NCBI GenBank assembly: GCA_018105865.1
Contig: CM030867.1
Span: 11,400,758-11,464,757, forward strand
DNA from: Metaphire vulgaris
Lineage: Eukaryota > Annelida > Clitellata > Crassiclitellata > Megascolecidae
Length of the DNA stretch: 64,000 bases
Reading direction: 5' to 3'
The stretch's first letter is position 1. Every line of letters begins with the position of its first letter. Of the stretch, positions 27,201 to 37,083 are shown piece after piece. Below the pieces are notes generated by a model. It saw only the letters and a program-made list of their open reading frames with translations. It did no database searches and had not been told where the DNA came from. A program made the translations under genes and the position numbers.

Positions 27201-28163
27201 AGGACTTGCCGCAGTACTGGCACTTGTGCGGGCCTTCCTCCTGGTCGATCAGGCCGTCCGCGTGACGCTTCATGTGAATCTCGAGAAGTCGTGCCTGGCC
27301 GAACGAGCGCTGGCATAGATTGCAATGATAGAATTTCTTTTTTCCGCTGTGGACCAGCATGTGACTCGTATAGTTAGAGATCTGCGTAAAAGACCGGTTG
27401 CAGATCGTGCACGAGTACGGCTTCTCTCCGGTATGCATGCGCAGGTGCAGCTTGAGGTTGTACGACAGACGGAAAGCCTTGCTGCAGAACTTGCACTTGA
27501 GGTGCTTCTCTCCGATGTGCATGCGAACATGTTTCTTCAGATTCGACACCTGGTTGAACGACTTGTCGCACATCTCGCACCGGTGCGGCTTCTCGCCGGT
27601 GTGGATCCGCAGGTGGTTCTTCAGGCAGTCGGGCCGGATGAAGGACTTGTCGCAGACCGGGCACCGGTGCGGCTTCTCCCCGGTGTGGATCCGGATGTGG
27701 TACTTCAGGTTGCTCGTCTCCTTGAAGGACTTTCCGCAGAACTGGCACGTGTGAGGCCGCTCCTCCGTGTGACTCTTGAAGTGGTTCATGAGACTGCCAA
27801 GACGCTTGAACGACTTGCCGCACCACTGACAAGTGTGCGGCTTCTCCTCGTTATGCACGATCATGTGATTCTTAAGATTTTTCTCGGACGCCACGGACCG
27901 CCCACAGATGTTGCAGATGTGAGATTTATCTGCAGAATCTTGATCGACAGTCTCGCCATCAAAGCTATCAGAAGCAGAAGTAGAAATACCAGGTCCTCAG
28001 ATTCACATTTTGGCAGATTTTCTGCCGAATTCTTTGCGTCTATTGTGCCGACTGTTTCACGAAAAACGTTGCCATCCTGAACAGTGTCATCAGATTGTGA
28101 GTTCAATTCGACAGCATCTTTGCTGGACTCACTTATAACAGAATTTTCTTCGGGGCTAATCAT
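24211..28163 (-). CDS. 25-finger C2H2 zinc finger protein
   Basis: A probable nuclear DNA-binding protein. The main frame (TGA at 24211-24213) runs up to about 27996 and encodes 25 C2H2 fingers with TGEKP-type linkers. Cluster 1 (about 27920-26985) has 11 fingers and cluster 2 (about 25430-24240) has 14. Both open with the same VASEKNLKNHMIVHNE finger, so one cluster was copied from the other. About 500 residues between them contain a basic/acidic stretch and a series of degenerate 23-25 residue repeats. The likely start is ATG 28161-28163, giving an acidic Ser-rich N-terminus, but a -1 frame change is needed near 27990-27995. Alternatively translation begins in an upstream exon using the pyrimidine-rich acceptor ending at 27965. 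No KRAB, SCAN or BTB domain is visible. DNA target unknown. Confidence 0.9.
24240..25440 (-). CDS. Zinc finger cluster 2 (14 fingers)
   Basis: Fourteen C2H2 units, from FRCEVCGIGVASEKNLKNH to HRCTLCDKTFSKATALRHHM, preceded by a Lys-rich KTKTKKSKEK stretch that could be a nuclear localisation signal. Confidence 0.92.
25590..26610 (-). CDS. Zinc finger protein linker made of degenerate 23-25 residue repeats
   Basis: About 13-15 units with the pattern [YF]-[LIMF]-Q-x5-P-x2-N-[IV]-L-x-N-x3-D-D-G-x. Clear units include SRYMQTALPIPNIIANNSMD, SAYLQSSLPPANILTNND and VYLESSVPIADVLAANGEGE. No known domain recognised. Confidence 0.7.
26975..27930 (-). CDS. Zinc finger cluster 1 (11 fingers)
   Basis: Eleven C-x2-C-x12-H-x3-H units, from HICNICGRSVASEKNLKNH to HECEICGKSFNRPDYLKVHM. 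Most are canonical GKSF types; one linker is atypical (a DGLIDQEEG insert before the HKCQYC finger). Confidence 0.92.
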
Positions 28164-29809
28164 GTCTGCCTTTGCAATAAAGAGTCTCTTGATTCTACAG
28201 TAACACGTCTCTGTACAAACAAATGCTCATCTTGGCTGCCAAACTGCAATGTATTAAGCTGTATATCTTGTCCATAAACTTCTGTGACCAAATAACAAAT
28301 GGGATAATCAAACTCCTGTCAGTGGCACGAATAGTCAAAGGCAATTTTTTAATTTGAAACAAAAAACTGAATTTTAGCCAATTTTCAGAAAATTACAATA
28401 ATTCTCAATCAATACCGGATGACATGTATGCTACTATGCAAATGACATAATAGAGCACTTGTGTATAGAGATCAAGTCAATCAGATTTATCGTATAATAT
28501 ACAAAAATCACACTGCTGGGTAGCTTCAAATCGGTAGACGAAATGGAATTGTCTAAACAAGAAATTTCACAGTCATTTAAAAATTCTAAGTCGAATAACA
28601 AGGCCCCATCAAGATACAGAGATCTGCATTACATGTTGCTAAAATAAAGCAACGTTCCATATGATGCACTACAAAAATATTTGATATGTGGGAGGGGATA
28701 TCAAGGGGGTGTATAACCCATGCAATTATTTAAATGGACTTCTCCCACCCAATTAGTCATTAGCTGATGCAGTATTTGGCTAAGAGTAACGTACCACAAA
28801 CCTGTGCGGAGATTTTATATTGGCGCTGTTAAATTCCCGATTCTGTCGGATAATTCGATTAAAGCGGAAAATTCTGCGATTAAAATTCCTCTAAAAAAAG
28901 ATTTTCTCCATTCTTTGTCCAATATTCTAGGGAAATGGCGACCGATTAGACATATTTACTCTCTAATTAGAAGCTGGATTGACTTAAAGCACTAGCGTCC
29001 TCTAGCGGGTTCTTTATTGAGCTCGATCTTCGGATGTTTGAAATTTTGTTTAAAATGCAATTTATCATAAACGGAAAAAGTACAAAATAACAAACCCTTG
29101 CATCCGATTTACCATCAGGCTTAATAGCTGAATATAATGATTGGAGTTCTAAAAGAGGGAGGCGATAGCTCAAGAAAGTAACGTAGGCTAAATTTAATAA
29201 GACTACCGATCGCACATGCTGTATGCCTAGTACAGTAGAAGCTGCTTATTATTCGAGGCTTAAAGACCGTATATAAAAATGCGTGAACCTAGTAAGCGTG
29301 GATACTTATGCGGATTTTGTAGTTATAAATAAATCTTATTAGCAGTAATCTTCTGGCGAAATTAGGCCAATTATTGCAATGATATTATTTCCTGAGCAAG
29401 TCTAGCTATTACCACCAATTAGCGTAGGCCTAATAGTCCTACAGCGTAGGCCTAATAGGCCTACAGCGTAGGCCTAATAGGCCTACCGTAGAAGAGTGAG
29501 TCTCAGACCCCGTGGCCACGCGGACCACTTTTGAAGTTCAAAACTTTCTCGCGGGCCACCTGATATTTATCGAGCAGTCATCGGCTCCTAAAAAGCGGTG
29601 ATGATCATTCTTTTTATGTCAGAATTTTTATCGTTCAAATGCAAAAATACACTTAGGGCCTATAAAGTGCTGATGACTATTTTCATGGAAAATATATAAT
29701 AATTATGTTTTATTTTTATTGGCGTTTTTTACAAATTTCGCTGCGGACCACTAGACCCCTTCTCGACCACTAGGTCCCGGACCACGGGTCCACTGTCGGA
29801 CCACTTTTG

Positions 29810-29938
29810 GTCCCCTATTGAGTGCCTGCCCCCCCAGTGCCCCCAGTTGGGACCTATACTTAATGCTACCATTAAACAACAAATGGTTGGCCCCCATGAT
29901 TAGAAGAACCCCAACGCTGTCCTAGAGCCGCCACTGCT
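29810..29938. mobile_element. hAT-like MITE, family C copy 2, left end lost
   Basis: Interior CCCTATTGAGTGCCTGCC, ACTTAATGCTACCATTAAAC and right end TAGAGCCGCCACTG match the family; the left TIR is missing. Confidence 0.7.
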
Positions 29939-30149
29939 GAAAGCTGCTGTAGGCCTATTGGCGTTAAGCACCACCTATGACCTGCTCCTGTTATCATCCA
30001 GTCTTGCATCGATAACAATCGCTGACGCTAATATAACTCATCACACACTTCTTCTATAGCGCCACAACTGCGACAACTCCCCATTTTGCCATGAAAATGC
30101 AGGCCCACGTTTACAACGTAGTTATTCCTGTAGACCAGTGGTGGAAAGA

Positions 30150-30360
30150 CTTTTTGGTTATTTCGAACGCTCTAGAATAAAATAGAGATGGAATATATTG
30201 ACAATCCCGGAATGATTTGACGCATTAAAGATGGGGACACAAGAAAATGTGGTTTTAATTCGTTTCAAACTCCTCTGAATTTTTACATATCTATAGCTTG
30301 CTGTAACAATAGTCCTTCCATAGGCTCGCCATTCTGTGGCACTTCGAACGCTCTAGAATA
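30150..30360 (-). repeat. Dispersed repeat family J copy 2
   Basis: Reverse-complement copy of 20330-20520. TTCGAACGCTCTAGAATAAA occurs at both ends (30162 and 30344), suggesting short terminal direct repeats. Confidence 0.6.
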
Positions 30361-30384
30361 AAACCTCGCGACCCTACATTATCT

Positions 30385-30398
30385 GTTGCCATGGCAAC
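30385..30398. promoter_or_regulatory. Perfect RFX X-box palindrome
   Basis: GTTGCCATGGCAAC, a perfect 14-bp palindrome equal to the ideal RFX-dimer site. It lies 147 bp past the TMEM45 stop; the gene it could serve is unclear. Confidence 0.45.
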
Positions 30399-30520
30399 AG
30401 CGTTCTCTTGGGCGACCCCAGAATCGGCCATTCATACGTCTTAACATGCGAAAGATTGATGGGTTCAGAGATGAACAAGACCTCGCTACGCCCACCGACA
30501 TCCGAATCGACAACAAAGCG

Positions 30521-30534
30521 TTTATTTGTTTATT
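30521..30534 (-). terminator. Two polyadenylation signals right after TMEM45
   Basis: AATAAA read on the - strand at 30526-30521 and at 30534-30529, only 11-24 bases after the stop codon. This implies a very short 3' UTR. Confidence 0.5.
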
Positions 30535-30544
30535 TTTTAATCGG

Positions 30545-31516
30545 CTACACAGATTCTTCCTCTTCGTCGCTCGTCTTGTCAATCCCGTCATGACGTTCGT
30601 CGGCGGGTGACGTCATCGTGACGCTGACGCTTGACGACATGACGTGGGCGGCCCACAGCTTCTCGATCCACTGGTCTCCTCTTCCCACTCCTCCTCCTCC
30701 TCCGCCACACGAAAACCTCATCACGTGACCGAACAGGACGAGCATGACGAGTCCCAGCACGAGATTTCCCGCCGCGTGCCACGCAAACAGGACCGTCGCC
30801 ATGACAACGGCGTCCGACTCCTCCAGACCGTAGCGCAGCCAGGCGGTCCACGCGAACCTCGCGTACAGAACGACGCCCGCCTGGACGAACCAGGTGCCCT
30901 GCAGCATCAGCAGGTAGGCGGTCACCAGTGACGTCATCACCGTCTCGTTCCACCGGTACTCGGCGACGACGGCCAGTACGGTGGCGGCCACGACGTAGAG
31001 GAGCAGGGTGTGAAGGGCAACGTCGAGGTCGGTTCTGCCGTGGAGATGACGGCTGAACAGGATCCACTCGCCCGCGAAGGCGTTCGCCAGGGCGAGGAAG
31101 TCCATTCCCGGAGGACAGATCCGGATCCGTTTCCAGGACAGGACGTCGACGATCCCGGACACGCAGAACAGCGCGTACATGGTCACGTGCTGGATGTCTC
31201 CCATGAAAACGACCTTCCCCGCCCGTCCGTAGTCGGTCGAAGCGAACAGCTCTCCGCCCATCCCGATCCCGGTCACGAGGATCTTCGTGGCGCCCTCCAG
31301 CGGGAACCCGGCGCACGGCCGGAGGCAGCACGGGTACGTGGCGCTGGCGAAGTAGCCGACCGGGGGCGAGTAGGTCCCGATGCGGCCGCGGCGGAGGCGG
31401 CGGCGGAGGGCGATCAGTCCGACCAGGTGCAGTCGGAAGCTGATCTGGATCAGTCGCCAGAGTCCGAAGAACAGGAAGAAGGAACCCGGAAGCACGTGAC
31501 CAAGAAGAGTTCCCAT
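30545..31516 (-). CDS. TMEM45: TMEM45/DUF716 family membrane protein, intronless
   Basis: A 323-residue multi-pass membrane protein from ATG 31514-31516 to TAG 30545-30547. It starts MGTLLGHVLPGSFFLFFGLW, the hallmark TMEM45 start (G-H-x-L-P-G-S-F-F), and contains QHVTMYALFCVSGIVDVL (family: QH-TMY-FF-VSGIVDML) and LDVALHTLLLY plus LQGTWFVQAG, with about seven hydrophobic segments and an acidic DEEEE tail. The family is poorly characterised; vertebrate members act in intracellular membranes. It is one exon here while its neighbours are intron-rich, so it could derive from a retrocopy that stayed functional. Orthology to TMEM45A or TMEM45B cannot be decided. Confidence 0.93.
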   Translation of the reverse strand: MGTLLGHVLPGSFFLFFGLWRLIQISFRLHLVGLIALRRRLRRGRIGTYSPPVGYFASATYPCCLRPCAGFPLEGATKILVTGIGMGGELFASTDYGRAGKVVFMGDIQHVTMYALFCVSGIVDVLSWKRIRICPPGMDFLALANAFAGEWILFSRHLHGRTDLDVALHTLLLYVVAATVLAVVAEYRWNETVMTSLVTAYLLMLQGTWFVQAGVVLYARFAWTAWLRYGLEESDAVVMATVLFAWHAAGNLVLGLVMLVLFGHVMRFSCGGGGGGVGRGDQWIEKLWAAHVMSSSVSVTMTSPADERHDGIDKTSDEEEESV

Positions 31517-31621
31517 CCTCTCAGCGTCACCTCAAAATCTATCAACAATATTTTAAAATCAAATTTTCATCTTTAATCTGAACGCCTTACGTAACAATTA
31601 TAATCATCGAAAACAATTTTA

Positions 31622-31628
<7 letters not shown>

Positions 31629-31701
<73 letters not shown>

Positions 31702-31730
31702 GTAATAATATTAATAGCAATAATAATAAT
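31629..31730. repeat. (TAA)n microsatellite
   Basis: Lies about 110 bp upstream of the TMEM45 start and heads repeat family H copy 3. Confidence 0.88.
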
Positions 31731-31825
31731 AATTTTTGGTGTTTCAGTAGGATTTCTCTTGTATTGAAATCCACTGTGACTCCTACATACATAAATTATA
31801 TCTCTCTATTCCAACTTCTGCAGGA
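31731..31825 (+). mobile_element. Dispersed repeat family H copy 3
   Basis: Body TTCAGTAGGATTTCTCTTGT ... CTCTCTATTCCAACTTCTGC directly after a (TAA)n tract at 31629-31730. Confidence 0.62.
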
Positions 31826-33426
31826 ATTGTCTCAATATGTCTTTAGGTCTAAAAAAGTGGAGGCTCAACCCCAAAACCTTCCCCTTCCCTATATTAGTCT
31901 CTCAAAAAGTGGGACAGGGGCCCGAGCCTAGCTGCTGCTTACGCCTTTGGCTACAGATGTTATGTCTAACTTCTTTGGACTTTGGTCTTCTTCGTGCACC
32001 AAGAGACCTTTCAAAAAGAATGCAAACGAAATGTGTGCAGTTAACATATGCCTTCATACTGTATAATACAAGTATAAACTTGTGTCGACCTCATACCGAA
32101 ACCACAGTAACTCCCTGCATACAGGCGACCGAAGATTCAAGGCGCAATTAAGCTTAAATGTTTTGCGAATTCACATATATAATTATATCCTGCTATGGAA
32201 GTCGATCTTAGAAAATCAGTTTAACTTTTTTCTTTCGATAACTGCGCCATATATTGAGGCAGTTGAATTCCTAACCAAGTCCAAGACGCTACGAAACGCA
32301 AAAGCATACATTTGGTTACACAAAATCAGAGATAAGATATTTCTTATCAGATCAGAAAGCGGTTATCGGTTTTGAAAGCCTACTGTTATCCGCATAGCTC
32401 TACAAAAGGCCTATGCTGCCGACCGGAATTTTAGGCCAATCAATCTCTTACTCACTCGGCCGATCAGGGCGAGACAAGGTAGGCTTGTGACAACACCAGC
32501 CCAGCGCCGGTTACATGCCTAAGTGTTTTGGACGAAGCAAAAACCTAATGCTGCGGCGGGGGGGAAGGAGTCGACTGCGGTCTAAAAATCAGTAGCCACC
32601 TGTATTGATTCCGAGCCATTCGCGGGGCTGCCCCCGATTCGCACAGATAGACTATAGGCGCTGTTTAGGCCTGGGTGTTTTGGCCTAAATTCGCCTGTGA
32701 TTGATAGGCCACCTGAAAATAACTCACAGCAAAACACAGGTAAGCGAGGAACCTTTTTTGCCGGTGAGATTTCATGACCGGCTAACCACCCCTCCTCCCT
32801 CAATTCAATGGTTTCACAATTCCTGGCGCCGCCACTGTTAGAGTCCCAAGTAGAAGAATCATCGCCGAAGGGGGATTCATCGAAGTTTGAAGTAAGAGAT
32901 GGTAGTCATGTCTCTCAAGAGCCTATGTTCTGTACACATTTGACAACGTTGCTAGTTCTTCACAACTTGGACACACTCTCAGTCTGTCTCTCTGTCTCTG
33001 TCTCTGCCTGTCTCTCTCTCGTGTGATAAGTGTGATGAGGCGTGCCATCGACTGGTGATTCTATGCACTACGTAGTGGCGCTATAGAAGTTCAAGATTAT
33101 ATTTGGAAAACCGATCTTCTAAGGAATCAACAGTGTGTTTGTTTATGAATAATAATTATTGATGGATGGGAGAAATTCCGGGCCCCTGTGCAGTGCAGAG
33201 AAGTCACGGGCCTCTAAAAAGTTTGAAAGTTCACATTTCTAGAAAGTCTGCCTTCAAAAAAGTTCTAAAGTTTTAAAACTACTGTAAATAAAAACATATA
33301 CAGATCAAGTGTGAAAAAGTGGTTATGACCTTTTTGCTTGTTAGATTGTCAGACTTTCCAGAACGTTAAAGTACAAACAATGCCTTCGACACCCCCCAAC
33401 GGCCTTCCGAGTGTTAATAATAGGCC

Positions 33427-33496
<70 letters not shown>

Positions 33497-34073
33497 CAGG
33501 ATGCGATTTGTGACCTGGAACAGTGGGGGATATGTCGAGCTTGGAGGGATGTAGTTGTTGGAAAATGTAGCAGTGGGGGATGTTTGGTGGGGATGTAGCA
33601 GTAGGGGGATGCAGTTGGGCAGTGGGGGGAGAGATTCCCTCTTTCCCCCTAAAAATCGCACCCTGATAGTAATAATAAATAGTATGGCATGAGGCAACAT
33701 TTTGCGGACGCCTACAGATCTCCGGGTCCATGGGCACTTGCCCCCTGGTCCTTTCTCTCTCGGCGGCCCTGATGGCAGACTATGCCTAGAGATGATTCTA
33801 TGCATGGACCATGTCCGAAATTTTAATCCAAACGTTTCACTTTCCATTAAATCGACCTAAAAACTCAGAAGAACTTAAAGATGCAGCAAATCAGGCAGCT
33901 TTAATATGTGACATTATAATATTGTAAAATTTTTAACAAGTCAGTCCATAAGAGCTTATAAGTAAAGGCTCTGATTTGAATCGAATGGCTTTAATACATG
34001 CACGCGTATATATAGTAGCTGGAATTTCATTTTAGTTTGCTAAAATTTAAAAAACTCAATATAAATTAATATC

Positions 34074-34202
34074 TGTAGGCGTAAATCTGGATTAAAATGT
34101 GGGACCCAGTCACAATACCTTCCCATTCCCTAACCTTACCTATCAAAAAGTGGGGGGGGAGGCTCAAGCTTATAGCGGCCTAATGGAAGTTTACGGCTAT
34201 GA
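34074..34202. mobile_element. TIR element, family M copy
   Basis: Starts GTAGGCGTAAATCTGGATTA, ends AATGGAAGTTTACGGCTATG; the purine/pyrimidine-rich middle is like the copies at 40310 and 46426. Confidence 0.5.
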
Positions 34203-34848
34203 CTAGGCCTGTCTCAGAGAAACATTTTGCAAACTGGAGGGGTCAATTTAAGGGGTCAATTTGCCCCAGAATAATAATCGAAAGAGCGACTTGAAGCGAG
34301 TTGACGAGAGCGGAAAATTTGGGTCGACTCTGGAAACATTTTCTTCCTAGTTCTTCTTCCTAGTTCTTCTTCCGTTTCTTGAACGTTTTCCATTTTAAAT
34401 GTTTCGACGAAGAGGAAGAGACTGAAAACGAAAGAAATTGATTTCCAATTAGAGACAAAATGCAAATTTTTCTAAAATGTGTGTGTGTGTGTGTGTGTGC
34501 GCGCGCGCTTAAGCCACAGCGACACCTATCGATTTAGTCCACAGGACTATCTGAAATGACCTATTCGACCCTCGATTATCGTATAGCATTCGTTCGGCCT
34601 AATAATTGTGCCCATAGTCTTTCTCTTAGTCTAAGTTTCCCACGGTCCTTGAGAAACTTTTGCCGACCAGTTCCTATACTTTCCGTCATTTTCCCAGCGT
34701 TCAATTTGTCGGGCGGAGGGGGTTAGAGGTTGGGAGTATACAGTGTATGTTTAAACCTCCGCCAACATAAGCGAGGTGGAAAAGTTTCCATTTTAGATGT
34801 AGGGCCTACATAGCCCACTAGATTTTGAACATTATTGGGGAGGGGAGA

Positions 34849-35170
34849 AGTGGTGGTTCCAGGATTTATTGGTGGGGGATGAAATGAATTCATAAGAAGT
34901 TGGTAGGGGATGAAAAGAGAAGGAAAAAATCAATAAACTTTCCCGAAAGAGGATAGCAAAAGGGAATTATTTTTCCATGATTTTACTAAACTTTTACACC
35001 GAAAAGCAGAAAAAGCAGAAAAAAGGTCATCCGCAGTTGTGTCCCTGTATAGTTTGACTAGACTTTTACCCAAAAATAGGGGTTTCACAAGCGATAGAAA
35101 GTTCGGAAGTCCGGCGGGGAAAGGATTCATTCATCCCCACTCCCCCTCCCCCCACGTGGAACCGCCACTG
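34849..35170. mobile_element. hAT-like MITE, family D copy 1
   Basis: AGTGGTGGTTCCAGGATTTA ... GTGGAACCGCCACTG, 322 bp, with GGGGGATGAA interior shared with 39788 and the inverse at 63500. Confidence 0.7.
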
Positions 35171-35625
35171 GGGGGCGGGGAGAGCGTAGACGAATTTTGT
35201 CTGTTATTAGGTGATGCGAATGAGTGAGCACCGTTGAAGCGTGACTTTTTAACGGCCGTTGATGCGTTTCGGACGAAATTCGCTATTTAAATGCCAATTC
35301 ATTCGTTTAGCCATTCTCACGAGGTCCCCCCCCCGCCCCGTTTAATTTCGAACGTAATCGAATTTTCCCATCGAATTCTCGCAGAAGAGAAGGCAATGCG
35401 TTGCATGCGTGGCCTGAAAATATCTTCATAATAGAAAAAAAAATCAACAATGGAATGGAAGTCTCTCGGCGCAAGAAATCTCATGAGAAAATACTAGCAG
35501 ACATCTTGTCTTGTCACACGACGCAACCTTTTAACAGCGGAACTTTTTTCGTAGATAGCACAGGCGCATGCTTAGATGAAAAGGCGGGGGCCCAACCCCT
35601 ATGTTGTGTCACAGAAGCCAGTAGG

Positions 35626-35663
<38 letters not shown>

Positions 35664-36281
35664 TTATTTATTTATTTATTTTTTTATTTTATTTATATAA
35701 CTTTCCACCCTATTAATGTGTCTATATTGCAAAATATAATAATTGTGGCTATACATTTTATAGATTTTCAAACCTTTAAAGCAGTCAGATATCTGATAGA
35801 TATCCAAAATGCGGGTCCAGAACTCTTCACCGCTTCAAATCTTGCAAGAATACGCAATACAGTATTTGCCGTCTATATTTTGCTCAACAGAGTTCGAAAC
35901 AGGGCACACCTCTCAGGCCTACTAATGTTATCTTAATGAAACAAATTTCACTCCAACTTCTAGAAAACTCCTAAAAGAGCCACAAGAATTCTGAGATCTT
36001 GCGCTCGACTCATCGTTGGAAGAGAAGAAACTGAGAAAACTGACTTTGGGCAAATCGTAGACCAGAAAGAAAAAGAAAAGTGCATTTGTAGTTTTAATTT
36101 TGTGTCAACAATACATCACGATTTTTTAATTAAAGATATCTGTAACCCGCTTATTTAATATTCTGACCCCCCCTGCCATGGGCGGCAAATACCTTAGGTA
36201 CGCCCATGATTGTTTTAAAGGTTCGATCGAATTATTGTTGCTATAGTCGTAGTCATAACGACCGTCGCTAGGGCAACTATT

Positions 36282-36773
36282 TCACCGACCTGTTAGCTCA
36301 TCACGTGACCGGAACTGCCTGCTCCTGCGGACTTCCGGTCGCGACCTCTGACCTCGTGATCCTCTTCCGGGCGACTCCGCGGTCTGACTAAGATCCGTTT
36401 CCTCGCCGAGAACGCCGTCGTCAAGGCAACGTCTCCGGCGTCTATATTTAGACGTGACGTAACACAGCCGACGTCGCGATCGACCGGTGACGTCACAGCC
36501 GGCGAGGAATTCTTTCCGGGGCGCGCCGTGCCGCCTTTCCGAACCGTCGCGATTCGAACCCGCCTTTGCTTCGACGTCTCCGTTTTCCACCTTTTCCCAC
36601 TGAAACGCCCCTGGCAGAGGAGTATTCGAATCGAAATCGAAATTCCAGCGAACCTTCTGTCCGTCTTTCATGGCGGCCAGGTGACCTTTGACCTCGCCGA
36701 AATGACCGTCTCTCCCCTCCCCGGCCTCTCCCTCCCCGGACTCGAACAGTCGGCGCCGAGCAGAACAAGCCAT
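36282..36773 (-). CDS. CDKN1: CIP/KIP family cyclin-dependent kinase inhibitor
   Basis: From ATG 36771-36773 to TGA 36282-36284, 163 residues. The N-terminus reads MACSARRRLFESGEG, matching the cyclin-binding RRLFG motif (residues 6-10), and 40 residues on comes KVRWNFDFDSNTPLPGAFQW, matching the CDK-binding WNFDF-x-PL-G-x-W-E block of p21/p27/p57. A basic RRRRR cluster in the C-terminal half could be a nuclear signal. No clear PCNA-binding QTxxTDFY motif is seen. These proteins bind cyclin-CDK complexes in the nucleus and arrest the cell cycle. The frame stays open 59 codons upstream of this ATG, but that Arg-rich part is not conserved. The last codons precede a possible donor (ACAG/GTCGGT), so a further 3' exon is not excluded. 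Confidence 0.85.
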   Translation of the reverse strand: MACSARRRLFESGEGEAGEGRDGHFGEVKGHLAAMKDGQKVRWNFDFDSNTPLPGAFQWEKVENGDVEAKAGSNRDGSERRHGAPRKEFLAGCDVTGRSRRRLCYVTSKYRRRRRCLDDGVLGEETDLSQTAESPGRGSRGQRSRPEVRRSRQFRSRDELTGR

Positions 36774-36820
36774 TCGTACATGCACAGAACCAATTGACGT
36801 CTGTCTGTCTCTACGTCGAC

Positions 36821-36860
36821 GTTTCCATGGCAACCGACCAACCAAGGTTTCTATGGTAAC
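36821..36860. promoter_or_regulatory. Two RFX X-boxes upstream of the CDK inhibitor start
   Basis: GTTTCCATGGCAAC (36821-36834) and GTTTCTATGGTAAC (36847-36860), 26 bp apart in the same orientation, 48-87 bp upstream of the ATG on the - strand. Both match the RFX dimer consensus. A functional role is inferred. Confidence 0.5.
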
Positions 36861-37083
36861 TGTCTGCTGTCTGTCGCTGCTGAGAACTGTCAATTTCCGT
36901 CGTCGCTGTCGTCGTGGTTCCGACCACTTGTTCTCGCGCGCGTCAATCAAACGTTTGACGACGCCCCCGGGCGCGCACCTGCTGCGGACCGTCTATGGTC
37001 GGTTAGTTTCCCGCAAAGAAAAGAGGACAGAATCGTGTAAAAACTGGGGCCAATTGCGCAATGTCACGGATGAACCGTTTTAA

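Larger units (their letters stand above)
28200..30540. other. Intergenic DNA between the zinc finger gene and TMEM45
   Basis: AT-rich; contains three tandem GCGTAGGCCTAATAGGCCTA-type units (29420-29490), the truncated family C MITE (29810) and repeat J copy 2. No gene recognised. Confidence 0.6.
31826..36280. other. Intergenic DNA between TMEM45 and the CDK inhibitor gene
   Basis: No gene recognised. Contains (TAA)n at 33418-33496, (TG)n at 34481-34499, (TA)n at 35629-35660, MITEs D and M and repeat K (35720-35825, similar to 12140-12250: GGCTATACATT-TATAGATTTTC ... ATCCAAAATGCGGGTCCAGA). Confidence 0.6.

Noticed and set aside
24325..27754. Long antisense ORFs opposite and out of frame with the zinc fingers
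   Set aside because: Shadows of the repetitive Cys2-His2 coding sequence; composition (Leu/Val/Arg-rich) is typical of antisense zinc finger frames.
31010..31576. 188-codon + strand ORF opposite TMEM45
   Set aside because: Antisense of a GC-rich coding exon; no protein-like domain.
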